This document shows positions 24,611 to 31,600 of a stretch of DNA of 64,000 nucleotides, piece by piece. This stretch comes from a virus: IMG/VR virus record IMGVR_UViG_3300005253_000655, positions 1-64,000 of that record. The stretch is one strand, 5' to 3'. The translations under genes and the position numbers were made by a program. Numbering within the stretch: the stretch's first letter is position 1; every line of letters begins with the position of its first letter. Under the pieces are notes generated by a model. That model had not been told where the DNA came from. It did not search any database and was given only the letters and a program-made list of their open reading frames with translations.

Positions 24611-24691
24611 GGGGTGGAATTGGTTTCGACGGGTGCGAGTCCATCAATCGGGCGCATTCGGAGCGGGGTTCGATCCCCCGCCACTCCACCA
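24611..24691 (+). ncRNA. tmRNA-like RNA without a message domain
   Basis: Acceptor GGGGTGG/CCACTCC with the alanine-identity G3-U70 pair, encoded A-CCA end, and a T arm CGGGG-TTCGATC-CCCCG. Instead of a D arm it has GGTTTCGACGGG, the diagnostic 5' sequence of tmRNA. GGGTGCG then pairs with CGCATTC across a 15-nt loop, where a normal tmRNA carries about 280 nt of pseudoknots and tag frame. No tag ORF fits. The total is 81 nt. Possibly a minimal decoy or regulator, or a degraded ssrA. Confidence 0.75.
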
Positions 24692-24714
24692 AAATTAACT
24701 CACAAGGAGGTAGC

Positions 24715-25050
24715 ATGAAGTATAAGTATACAAAGGTAAAACTGCCAAACGGCAAAACAGTGGATAGACATAGATTGATCATGGAGGAATATTTGGGACG
24801 CCTGCTTGAACCTGAAGAGGAAGTGCATCATTGCAATGAAAATAAAAAAGATGACACGCTTGAGAATCTGGAACTGGTATTGAAAGTAGTACATAGACAG
24901 GAGCACTTCCGCACAGGAATATTCTTGCCTTGTGGCTTTTGTTCAACAGAGGTATATTGTAGTCCAGGAAGAATGCGGCAATCAAAACTCAAGATATTCT
25001 TTTGCGATAGACACTGTAGGAATAATTATCAAGGGGCAAAAGGTTGGTAA
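24715..25050 (+). CDS. HNH endonuclease with C-terminal zinc motif
   Basis: 111 residues. HRLIMEEYLGRLLEPEEEVH-H-C-N-E-N with a following N-L-E-L is an HNH_3-type nuclease motif (HH, N, N). The C-terminal third has CGFC and CDRHC, a zinc site. Strong AAGGAGG. Free-standing HNH genes beside RNA genes are often homing endonucleases, so it may have carried the neighbouring tmRNA-like/tRNA cluster. Confidence 0.8.
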   Translation: MKYKYTKVKLPNGKTVDRHRLIMEEYLGRLLEPEEEVHHCNENKKDDTLENLELVLKVVHRQEHFRTGIFLPCGFCSTEVYCSPGRMRQSKLKIFFCDRHCRNNYQGAKGW

Positions 25051-25068
25051 TCCCCACGCTCCACCATT

Positions 25069-25158
25069 GGAGAGTTGGCCGAGCCAGGTAAGGCACCAGG
25101 TTGCTACCCTGGAATCAAGGTTACACTTGCACAGGTTCAAATCCTGTACTCTCCGCCA
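25069..25158 (+). tRNA. tRNA-Ser(GCT)
   Basis: Acceptor GGAGAGT/ACTCTCC, G73, encoded CCA; anticodon stem CCAGG/CCTGG with loop TTGCTAC (anticodon GCT, reads AGC/AGU); long class II variable arm CAAG/CTTG; T arm ACAGG-TTCAAAT-CCTGT. All features are intact. Confidence 0.93.
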
Positions 25159-25165
25159 TTCAAAG

Positions 25166-25218
25166 GGATGTAGCTACGAAGGGCATGCTTTAAGTAGGGT
25201 TCGACTCCCTACCATCCA
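25166..25218 (+). tRNA. truncated tRNA-like sequence
   Basis: GGATG/CATCC acceptor, AGC/GCT possible D stem, and a perfect T arm TAGGG-TTCGACT-CCCTA, but only 53 nt in all and no anticodon arm. It follows tRNA-Ser by 7 nt. Either a tRNA remnant or a minimal tRNA mimic. Confidence 0.4.
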
Positions 25219-25248
25219 ACTCATTTAACCTAAAAAGGAGGAGACAAC

Positions 25249-25509
25249 ATGAACGATTCAACACAGGAGTTGGGGATAAATTTGACAGGTGTCATCAAGA
25301 GTATTGTCCTGGATGTGATACATGAGCAATCCAAAATAAAGGCGGACGTGGAGGAGCTAAGCCGGGCAGGTTCCAAGTGGTCAACCACAGAGATAAACAA
25401 GCTACGGTCAGAGTACGCCACTGCAATCGCAATCATCGCACAGTTGCATTCCCGGTCACCAGGAGGGATTCACTCACAATTGGCGCACATGGACGACCTA
25501 CGTTACTAA
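25249..25509 (+). CDS. 86-residue early protein
   Basis: MNDSTQELGINLTGVIKSIV.., helical with a Ser/Gly-rich end. AAGGAGGAG site. Unknown. Confidence 0.65.
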   Translation: MNDSTQELGINLTGVIKSIVLDVIHEQSKIKADVEELSRAGSKWSTTEINKLRSEYATAIAIIAQLHSRSPGGIHSQLAHMDDLRY

Positions 25510-25527
25510 AAAAGGAGGGAATTGACA

Positions 25528-25747
25528 ATGTACACTGACGGGGAACGTATCCAAAATCTCAAGAAAAAGATCCGAGAAATTGAATTCGATGTAGAAGTAT
25601 GTTGGGGAGGATGAGGGACAGTGGCACCGGGTCTCTATGTTTTGGGAATGCACAGAGTCCCCTGTGGACTATTGTGTTTATACCAAGTGGGAAGACCCCC
25701 TTTCTGACAACTGTATCTACTGTCATCAACCCCATGAAAGGGGATAA
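25528..25747 (+). CDS. zinc-site early protein split by a +1 frameshift
   Basis: ATG 25528 (AAGGAGGG site) gives 28 residues to TGA 25612. The +1 frame then continues EDEGQWHRVSMFWECTESPV.. to TAA 25745 with a CIYCHQPH metal-site-like end and no early start codon. Joining the two at TTGGGGAGG gives a ~72-residue protein. It could be a programmed +1 shift, a one-base insertion in the G run, or a sequence error. Confidence 0.45.
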
Positions 25748-25764
25748 CAAGGGAGGAATTGACC

Positions 25765-25953
25765 ATGACAAAAATACAGACTGCAATGCTTACAGGCGCA
25801 GGTTTCGGTTTTAGCCTGGGAGTTGCCTGGGCAATTTTTTGTAGATTTATCGTTGATAAAATCATGAACAGAAAGGAGGAACAGCATGGAAAAGAAAATG
25901 AAATGGATGAGACACCTACCATCCCACATGATCCGCACGGCCCTACATTTTGA
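25765..25953 (+). CDS. 62-residue transmembrane protein
   Basis: One hydrophobic span (AGFGFSLGVAWAIFCRFIV) then an acidic/His-Pro tail. ATG 25765 after GGGAGG preferred over TTG 25759. Overlaps the next gene by 68 bp in another frame. Unknown. Confidence 0.6.
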   Translation: MTKIQTAMLTGAGFGFSLGVAWAIFCRFIVDKIMNRKEEQHGKENEMDETPTIPHDPHGPTF

Positions 25954-26263
25954 CCCAGAAATGGTCGTGAGAGTCGTACACTTCGCACCAAAATACACAG
26001 AAGTTCGATTATACTGTACGGATGGCAAGTACGCTCAAGGGATTTCAATCTGTAGCACGCTGGACGAGTGGGACTATAAAACAGGTAAATGCCTTGCATT
26101 CTCAAGAGCTATTACGGCATTGTTAACAGAAGAGAGGACTGGGCGTATACGCAAGACCGTTACACGGAAGTGGAAGCCTGCACAAGACAGGCGCGTCCGG
26201 AATGTAGTATACAGGTTCAAGAGTTTCTTTAGGGAATGCAATCTAAGGGGGTACACAACATGA
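25886..26263 (+). CDS. 125-residue basic early protein
   Basis: Very basic, with a C-terminal R/K-rich half (RKTVTRKWKPAQDRRVRNVV). AAAGGAGGAAC site. May bind nucleic acid; no family recognised. Confidence 0.65.
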   Translation: MEKKMKWMRHLPSHMIRTALHFDPEMVVRVVHFAPKYTEVRLYCTDGKYAQGISICSTLDEWDYKTGKCLAFSRAITALLTEERTGRIRKTVTRKWKPAQDRRVRNVVYRFKSFFRECNLRGYTT

Positions 26264-26421
26264 GACACAACGATTACATGGTCATCAAAAATTGTAAGTT
26301 ATGCGGCAAGCCTGTCCTGCGCCCTATATTTTGGGCGGGACTGAAGTCGCCTATGACAGGCAAGGCGAGCGTCACACCGACATACCCTATGTGCAAACAT
26401 ATCAAAGGCAACAGGAGGTAG
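26260..26421 (+). CDS. 53-residue basic protein with CxxC
   Basis: MRHNDYMVIKNCKLCGKPVL.. with a CKLC pair and a later Cys/His (MCKH), a possible zinc site. Start overlaps the previous stop (ATGA). Ends with TAG inside the next ribosome site. Confidence 0.6.
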   Translation: MRHNDYMVIKNCKLCGKPVLRPIFWAGLKSPMTGKASVTPTYPMCKHIKGNRR

Positions 26422-26424
26422 GTT

Positions 26425-26535
26425 ATGCGAAAATTAATAATGGGAGACTGGGAATACTCCTGCACTGTCCTGCGGCGCTGTTTCGTAATCGGAATAGTGC
26501 TGATCATCCTGGCAGTGGTAAACAATTGGAGGTGA
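26425..26535 (+). CDS. 36-residue transmembrane peptide
   Basis: MRKLIMGDWEYSCTVLRRCF then one hydrophobic span VIGIVLIILAVV. AGGAGG site; the next ATG follows the TGA by one base. Unknown. Confidence 0.55.
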   Translation: MRKLIMGDWEYSCTVLRRCFVIGIVLIILAVVNNWR

Positions 26536-26536
26536 C

Positions 26537-26749
26537 ATGAAATTCAAAATTGAGTTCACTGTGAACGATGCGGATCTTAAGAGATTGGATAAAAATGTGC
26601 TCACACAATCCAGGGGAGGTGAAACATCCTACCAATACATAGTGCGCGGCATTAATTTTTTCCTCGGAAAGATCGGCTTACGCCACAGCACAATCAGCCT
26701 ATACACACAAGAGAGTGTGATAAAATCCGCCGAGGAGGTTAAGAGATGA
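26537..26749 (+). CDS. 70-residue early protein
   Basis: MKFKIEFTVNDADLKRLDKN.., alpha/beta, basic. GGAGG site. Overlaps the next gene by ATGA. Unknown. Confidence 0.65.
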   Translation: MKFKIEFTVNDADLKRLDKNVLTQSRGGETSYQYIVRGINFFLGKIGLRHSTISLYTQESVIKSAEEVKR

Positions 26750-27309
26750 TAAAGGAGAAATGGCAACTACAACAAGAGGAGGAAAAGATACGGGAGAAGT
26801 GGGGACTAAAGGACTTCTTAGCCATCGCTATTATCTTAGGGGGTTTTGTCTACTTCCTTTACACGATACAACCGGATTACAAGAAGGAGTATAAAGAGCA
26901 TAAGGCTTCCTGGGCATGGACACAAAAGGAAATGAAATCACATGTCGCACTTAAACCTACAGTAGAGCTTATTCCGGGTTCGGAGTTGTTCCGTAAATAC
27001 GTTACATTCGTGATACGGAACAAGAAGGAAACTGATACTGTCCCCGTGTCCATACTGCGGGGGCTATCCGGCCAAAGAGGAATGTACAGCCCCTTACTGG
27101 ACCCTCATACAGTATATATCTGCGACGACTGTGGCCTGGACCCTGTAGTCCTAGAGGGTGTCATTGTACATGAAATGGTACACTACATTCAGTGGAGCAC
27201 GGAGGGACGGTGCTTTGATGACCCTTATTCCCCCTGTATGGATTTCCGGGAAATGCAGGGATACGCGATACAGGAAAAATACATAAAGGAGGTGTTGGGG
27301 GATGAATAG
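26746..27309 (+). CDS. membrane-anchored HExxH metallopeptidase-like protein
   Basis: 187 residues. Charged N-terminus, one transmembrane span (residues ~23-41), and a C-terminal domain with VIVHEMVHYIQ (HEMVH at 142-146), a zincin motif, plus several Cys (CDDCG, CFDDPYSPC) that could form disulfides. Orientation of the catalytic domain cannot be told. The second HExxH gene of the window after 17864-18322; the two share no other similarity. Confidence 0.65.
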   Translation: MIKEKWQLQQEEEKIREKWGLKDFLAIAIILGGFVYFLYTIQPDYKKEYKEHKASWAWTQKEMKSHVALKPTVELIPGSELFRKYVTFVIRNKKETDTVPVSILRGLSGQRGMYSPLLDPHTVYICDDCGLDPVVLEGVIVHEMVHYIQWSTEGRCFDDPYSPCMDFREMQGYAIQEKYIKEVLGDE

Positions 27310-27571
27310 AATGTTTATCAAAGTCTCGACGGATTATTGCCTAATTGGTTGCACAAAAGAAAGCCCTTCCTTTGACTCCTGGTTCTGGACACAAGAAGAC
27401 TTGGAAAGCAACGATGTCAAGATATACGATGTCCCTGTATTTCACGAAGAGGATGTACGTAGATTCCTCGACTTTGGCACCTCGAACCAGGTACATGCAG
27501 ACGGCTACGAAGCTTGGGCGGACCTTTTGAAAATGACGGGGGGATTTTTAAAGGAGGAAACTTGGTTATGA
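27302..27571 (+). CDS. 89-residue acidic early protein
   Basis: MNRMFIKVSTDYCLIGCTKE.., acidic and aromatic. Overlaps the upstream stop by 8 bp; AAAGGAGG site. Unknown. Confidence 0.65.
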   Translation: MNRMFIKVSTDYCLIGCTKESPSFDSWFWTQEDLESNDVKIYDVPVFHEEDVRRFLDFGTSNQVHADGYEAWADLLKMTGGFLKEETWL

Positions 27572-27798
27572 TAGTTAAAAACGTAAAGTTCATAACACAC
27601 AAGGACGGCAAGAGAATTGTCTGTTTGTCAAAGTGTCAAATACTCTCAGGCAGGGAATCCGGCATAGGCTGTGAGATTTACAAGGTTAAGATCCTGTCCC
27701 ACATTGACAATGCTGACCTGCAGCCGAAAGTCGGGACAATTCATTCCGCACTGTCAAGCCAATTGACAGAACCTATTTTACAGGGGGAAATGTACTGA
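27568..27798 (+). CDS. 76-residue early protein
   Basis: MIVKNVKFITHKDGKRIVCL.., beta-rich. ATG 27568 overlaps the previous stop as ATGA and is preceded by AAGGAGGAAAC; earlier in-frame starts lack this. Unknown. Confidence 0.65.
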   Translation: MIVKNVKFITHKDGKRIVCLSKCQILSGRESGIGCEIYKVKILSHIDNADLQPKVGTIHSALSSQLTEPILQGEMY

Positions 27799-27923
27799 TG
27801 AAGAAAATGAAACCAGGAGATTTTGATCGTGCATTAATGGCGAGTTTTATATTTCTTATCTTCAGCATTGGGAGTATATTTTTCGCCATTGCTTATGTAC
27901 TTATCACAAGGGGGATATACTGA
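27798..27923 (+). CDS. 41-residue transmembrane peptide
   Basis: Basic N-terminus then a strong hydrophobic span (FIFLIFSIGSIFFAIAYVLI). Starts and ends in ATGA overlaps with its neighbours. Unknown. Confidence 0.6.
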   Translation: MKKMKPGDFDRALMASFIFLIFSIGSIFFAIAYVLITRGIY

Positions 27924-28030
27924 TGAAACAATACCATAAAGATAATATACAAATAGCTGTAGTCGCTTTGGCTATAAGTACGATATCAGTATTCATTGCC
28001 TATTTTCTTTTCTCAAAGGGGGGATGCTAA
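27923..28030 (+). CDS. 35-residue transmembrane peptide
   Basis: MKQYHKDNIQ then AVVALAISTISVFIAYFLF. Coupled by ATGA to the previous TM peptide; the pair may act together at the membrane. Unknown. Confidence 0.6.
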   Translation: MKQYHKDNIQIAVVALAISTISVFIAYFLFSKGGC

Positions 28031-28031
28031 C

Positions 28032-28190
28032 ATGCCGGCAAGAACACCGCTCAACCTGCTTCTCAAGAAGCAACGTAAGCTGGAAAGGGCCTATGATCTG
28101 GCCAAAGACACGCCCATCACATGGGCGCGTATACTGAAGTCTGCGGAGTCTGTTGAGCGCAAGCTTGCAGCGTTCAAAGGAGGTGACTAA
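28032..28190 (+). CDS. 52-residue basic helical protein
   Basis: MPARTPLNLLLKKQRKLERA.., basic amphipathic helices. GGGGGG stretch serves as ribosome site. Unknown. Confidence 0.6.
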   Translation: MPARTPLNLLLKKQRKLERAYDLAKDTPITWARILKSAESVERKLAAFKGGD

Positions 28191-28543
28191 TGTTAGGATT
28201 ACATGAGATGATTGCAGTGAACAAGAAAAAAAGCGAGGAACACATAGCTGCCCTGGCGCTAGAAGCCGGCCAGGATGTAACTGACGCAGAGCCTCTCCTG
28301 GTGGACAAGAGCAAAGAAACCAAAGAGGAGTATATGAAAAGGATTAAACTGCAGCGGGAAGCAAAGCACGTTCCAACGGAGGCCGACGAGATCAATGAGC
28401 CGCTCCTAGTGGAGGTCGAAATTCCCCTTCGCAATAAGTACCTAGAATACCACTGCCACCAGTGTAAAATGTTAAACAGAGTAAGTCTTGACGATGTTAT
28501 AGGCGTCAAGCTCTTGGTCAAGGCCCATGCCAAAACCGTCTAA
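28190..28543 (+). CDS. 117-residue early protein with CxxC
   Basis: Charged, with an N-terminal coiled stretch and YHCHQCKMLN near the C-terminus, a lone CHQC pair. AAAGGAGGTGAC site; ATGA-type overlap with the previous gene. Unknown. Confidence 0.65.
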   Translation: MLGLHEMIAVNKKKSEEHIAALALEAGQDVTDAEPLLVDKSKETKEEYMKRIKLQREAKHVPTEADEINEPLLVEVEIPLRNKYLEYHCHQCKMLNRVSLDDVIGVKLLVKAHAKTV

Positions 28544-28919
28544 CATGATACGTTGCGGCTGCAAGTTGGTCCCCAAGGCGGCATGTATGGTCAAAAGCAC
28601 TCGGGATGGTCATGAGTGCTTTGGCTGCATGGAATGGGAATGCTCCGATGACAACACGCCACTGAAAGAGCTTATGAATAGGACATCTTCTCCCTTACAC
28701 ACCTACAAACCTCCCGCAGAGGTACCAGAGGATGAAACGGAGGGGGGTCTTATTATAGGCTACACTGCGCGTATGGACGATCCCGGAGCTTTGGGTGCCT
28801 GGCTGGATAAACTCACCCTGCCAGGCTTGTCACGGCTTTGCAAGGCCCTGGACTTCAAGACACCTATCGGGGCGAGCAAGGTCGTGCTGATTTCAATCAT
28901 TTTACAAGAGGAGGAATAG
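28527..28919 (+). CDS. 130-residue early protein with N-terminal Cys cluster
   Basis: CGCKLVPKAAC..HECFGCMEWEC gives a likely zinc-binding head. The C-terminus (LTLPGLSRLCKALDFKTPIG) looks like a small helical SAP-type fold. Overlaps the previous gene by 17 bp. A DNA-binding role is plausible but inferred. Confidence 0.6.
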   Translation: MPKPSNMIRCGCKLVPKAACMVKSTRDGHECFGCMEWECSDDNTPLKELMNRTSSPLHTYKPPAEVPEDETEGGLIIGYTARMDDPGALGAWLDKLTLPGLSRLCKALDFKTPIGASKVVLISIILQEEE

Positions 28920-28923
28920 CATT

Positions 28924-29301
28924 ATGTTTTTTAAAGAAGAGTATGATATCGTATTGGGCACAAGAAACAAGAAAGTCCGTAGCAAATTGGAAGCAGCTTT
29001 CAAACTACGTCGAGAGGCCAAGGATTTGGGAGAGTTCGCCAAGCACGCTAAGGAGGTTGCCAATGCTGCCTTGGCTGAGGCCCTGGAAGCATCCAACATG
29101 GACAAGGTAGAGTCTATGGAGTGCGAAGTTGCACAGTTCAAAACCAAGAAAACTACAACCCTGGACAAGGACGGGGCACAGAAATATCTGATCGGCAAAG
29201 GTGTATCACCTGTGGTAGCCAGAAACGCCTTCAGTAAAAACACCACAGTCAAGGAGTCCGCAAAGTACATCGACTTCCGGGTGCCGAAAGGGGGAAAGTA
29301 A
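28924..29301 (+). CDS. 125-residue helical early protein
   Basis: Lys/Ala/Glu-rich helices (KVRSKLEAAFKLRREAKDLG) and a basic end. AAGAGGAGG site. Unknown. Confidence 0.65.
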   Translation: MFFKEEYDIVLGTRNKKVRSKLEAAFKLRREAKDLGEFAKHAKEVANAALAEALEASNMDKVESMECEVAQFKTKKTTTLDKDGAQKYLIGKGVSPVVARNAFSKNTTVKESAKYIDFRVPKGGK

Positions 29302-29302
29302 T

Positions 29303-29509
29303 ATGCATATTACAAAAGAAAAGCATGAACGCCAAGAAGTAACAATCAGGGCTTATTCGCTTTTTACCTTTAAACTTACTCAAAAGGAAAAAGATGCCTT
29401 GTTCAAATTGCTAGATAAAACCAATTTGAATCAGGAAGCAAGTATCTTTACAATGGGTGAGTGTGAAATTCTTTACGAGCTATACAGGCAACTCGCCGAA
29501 AAGTCATAA
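29303..29509 (+). CDS. 68-residue protein ending the early operon
   Basis: MHITKEKHERQEVTIRAYSL.., charged, helical C-terminus. Last plus-strand gene before the terminator. Unknown. Confidence 0.6.
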   Translation: MHITKEKHERQEVTIRAYSLFTFKLTQKEKDALFKLLDKTNLNQEASIFTMGECEILYELYRQLAEKS

Positions 29510-29510
29510 T

Positions 29511-29560
29511 AAAAAAGCCCCGGCAAGATCTCCATGATCTTGACCGGGGCTTTTTCTTTT
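29511..29560. terminator. bidirectional Rho-independent terminator
   Basis: AAAAAAGCCCCGG..CCGGGGCTTTTT: a 14-bp stem with one bulged A and a 5-nt loop, flanked by A and T runs, works on both strands. It ends the early operon and the converging minus-strand replication block. Confidence 0.92.
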
Positions 29561-29572
29561 GGGAGGGACTGT

Positions 29573-30394
29573 CTACAGTGGGGAATAATTATCAGGTACC
29601 CACTTTTCTTGTCCTACATCATAAAACTGTTTTGCACCGCAAGCACAACCTCTGCGTTTATGCGGGAGTTTAATCCATACATGATCATGGTTTATGTATA
29701 AGCAAGCTTTGTCATCGCATGTATCACACGGCGCTTCACAGGGTCCAGAGCTTTTCCCCCAGAGACTAAGGGCTTTCAGTGATCGCCTGTACTCTCCCGG
29801 GATAGGGACGTTATCCGGCTCCGGCGGGTCAAGAATATTGTCCAACTTTTCCTGCGTTTCCTTCGTCAAGGGCTCAACAACCTTACACAAGAAACGCGGT
29901 GTATCATCAAGACTTTCCGGCAACACTCCCCGCCGTATCCGTTCCCGAGTCTCAACTGCGCAGGCGATATTCCAAAAGGCAGAAATCAAGTGATCCTCTT
30001 TATCAAACAACCCTTCTCCCGCCAGCTCTGCAAAAAGGTGACGCAGGCCGGAGTCAATGTAGCTGGACGCTATGGGCATGCCCTTCTCCCAATTACGATC
30101 CCCGTGGGCCTCAGCCCCCTTCTCGAAGTGTTCCGCCAGCTTCCTCATGGCCAGGGGAGGGAGACAGTGGAAATGCCCCTTGCCTCCTTTATGGTCCCGC
30201 TTCGCCCCGGTGTCAAATGTCACATCCTTCCCGCTTTTTCCTATCTTGTAATCTTCTCCTGCCATACGCTCTTCCTCCTTTTTATTTGCCATCTTACCCC
30301 AGAATTCCATTGTGTCCCTGTCTATCTGGGCACGTGTTGCGTCACTTCCGAGAATATCCCCTATGAGCCCTGTTGATATCTCCACCATTAGCAC
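29573..30394 (-). CDS. dATP/dGTP diphosphohydrolase-like protein (DUF5664 family)
   Basis: 273 residues. Residues ~50-185 (FDTGAKRDHKGGKGHFHCLP.., AEHFEKGAEAHGDRNWEKGM, SYIDSGLRHLFAEL, LISAFWNIACAVETRERI) fit the phage DUF5664 / dGTP_diPhyd_N family, whose members hydrolyse purine dNTPs. The C-terminal ~60 residues carry Cys clusters (CEAPCDTCDDKAC, CACG) for a zinc domain. Probably shapes the nucleotide pool during replication. Confidence 0.7.
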   Translation of the reverse strand: MLMVEISTGLIGDILGSDATRAQIDRDTMEFWGKMANKKEEERMAGEDYKIGKSGKDVTFDTGAKRDHKGGKGHFHCLPPLAMRKLAEHFEKGAEAHGDRNWEKGMPIASSYIDSGLRHLFAELAGEGLFDKEDHLISAFWNIACAVETRERIRRGVLPESLDDTPRFLCKVVEPLTKETQEKLDNILDPPEPDNVPIPGEYRRSLKALSLWGKSSGPCEAPCDTCDDKACLYINHDHVWIKLPHKRRGCACGAKQFYDVGQEKWVPDNYSPL

Positions 30395-31272
30395 AGCACC
30401 TTCTCAATTCCCGTAATCTTCCGGTCCCGGACCTTGGTTATCGTGAATCCTAATTCAACCGGGTCATACTCAGCACGCTCAGCATACCCGGAGTGGATCT
30501 TGAACGCCGCAGCCTCATCCATGTTTGCATACAGCTTCAGCATAGACCCTGTGTTGATATAGAACCTGTTGTCCGGGTGGATGTACCCAGAGCTTGTCGC
30601 GTCTCCCACCCGGGTATACTGATGGTTGATTTCAACCCCGTCATCGGCCAGGAACAACTCTGGCTCCGGCAGGCATACGATGAGCTTGTGAGTGTGGCCT
30701 TTGGTCATTAATAGACAGTCCCCATGCTTCCTCATGAGCTGCTTCTTAAGGGACAACTTCATGTTGGCGTTTCGCCTTTGGGGATCATCCGCCACTGACG
30801 TAATCTGTTTGGTCCCGTGGATATGAAACGACTTGAACATCAAAGAGTTATCTTTAGTCACCCAAGAAATCTTGCAAGACCATGTCCCATAATGACATTT
30901 CAATTCATCTGCTGCAAGCGCGGTCAAGTTCCCAAACTTCTCATAACGCAGCGGATGGTTGCCATCAAGTAACACTTTCAGGTATTCCTTGAACGGCTCT
31001 CTTGCCTTGATTGCCATCTTATTCTGTTCCAGTGGTTGCGGTTCCGTACAGGTCTTAGGGTCATAGTACGGATGACTGATATCCGTCCCTTCAATGTGGT
31101 CCCCAGAGTCAATAGCTACATTGCATGTAACCGGCAATCCATCGACACTGGTATTCAGCCTATTCGCCAGCGTCTCCATGCCACTTTCGCTCGCCATAGC
31201 ATTGCCTTCGTGTGTGTCCCCGTAGTTGAAAATGTTGAAATTATCCGGCATCACTGCTTTTAATAATCTCAT
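30388..31272 (-). CDS. calcineurin-like metallophosphoesterase
   Basis: 294 residues. The five metal-binding signatures appear in order: GDTHEGN (18-24), DSGDHIEG (55-62), DGNHP (103-107), an IHG motif near 152, and GHTH (192-195). These phosphoesterases cut DNA, nucleotides or phosphoproteins; next to the polymerase a DNA nuclease (Mre11/SbcD-like) role is likely. Overlaps both neighbours slightly. Confidence 0.85.
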   Translation of the reverse strand: MRLLKAVMPDNFNIFNYGDTHEGNAMASESGMETLANRLNTSVDGLPVTCNVAIDSGDHIEGTDISHPYYDPKTCTEPQPLEQNKMAIKAREPFKEYLKVLLDGNHPLRYEKFGNLTALAADELKCHYGTWSCKISWVTKDNSLMFKSFHIHGTKQITSVADDPQRRNANMKLSLKKQLMRKHGDCLLMTKGHTHKLIVCLPEPELFLADDGVEINHQYTRVGDATSSGYIHPDNRFYINTGSMLKLYANMDEAAAFKIHSGYAERAEYDPVELGFTITKVRDRKITGIEKVLC

Positions 31273-31600
31273 AAGTTAAACCCTCCTGTGGGTACTTCCA
31301 ATTTTTCGGTGAATGTAAATTCTGTCTGCAGTTCATGCATGTTATACGGTCAGCATCTGCCTCTTGGTGTAACCTGTGTCCACACGTTGTACACTGCCCG
31401 TTCTCCTTTCTTTCCCTTTTCTGTTTGACACTCCTTTCCTGTTCTGCTATCCAGTTCTTTTTATGGTACTCCTTTCTTTTGGTGGAGGCTTTAAACAGGC
31501 ATGCCGTGCACTTTACAAATGGGGGTTGCAAAGGCTTTGGGCATTCCCTGCATAACCCCGCAGCCTTTCTATTTCTCCTATTTTGCTCCACGCTATACAT
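31241..31600 (-). CDS. 119-residue double zinc-ribbon protein
   Basis: Two separated C4 modules: LCRECPKP..KCTAC and QCTTCGHR..TCMNC, joined by a Lys/Arg-rich helix. Such small basic zinc proteins accompany phage replication genes and may bind DNA or be homing-endonuclease relatives. ATG overlaps the polymerase TAG stop. Confidence 0.65.
   Translation of the reverse strand: MYSVEQNRRNRKAAGLCRECPKPLQPPFVKCTACLFKASTKRKEYHKKNWIAEQERSVKQKRERKENGQCTTCGHRLHQEADADRITCMNCRQNLHSPKNWKYPQEGLTYEIIKSSDAG

Noticed and set aside
25612-25747. Separate gene starting at an internal ATG (MFWECTES..)
   Set aside because: No ribosome site before that ATG, and the open frame extends upstream to the G run without a start.
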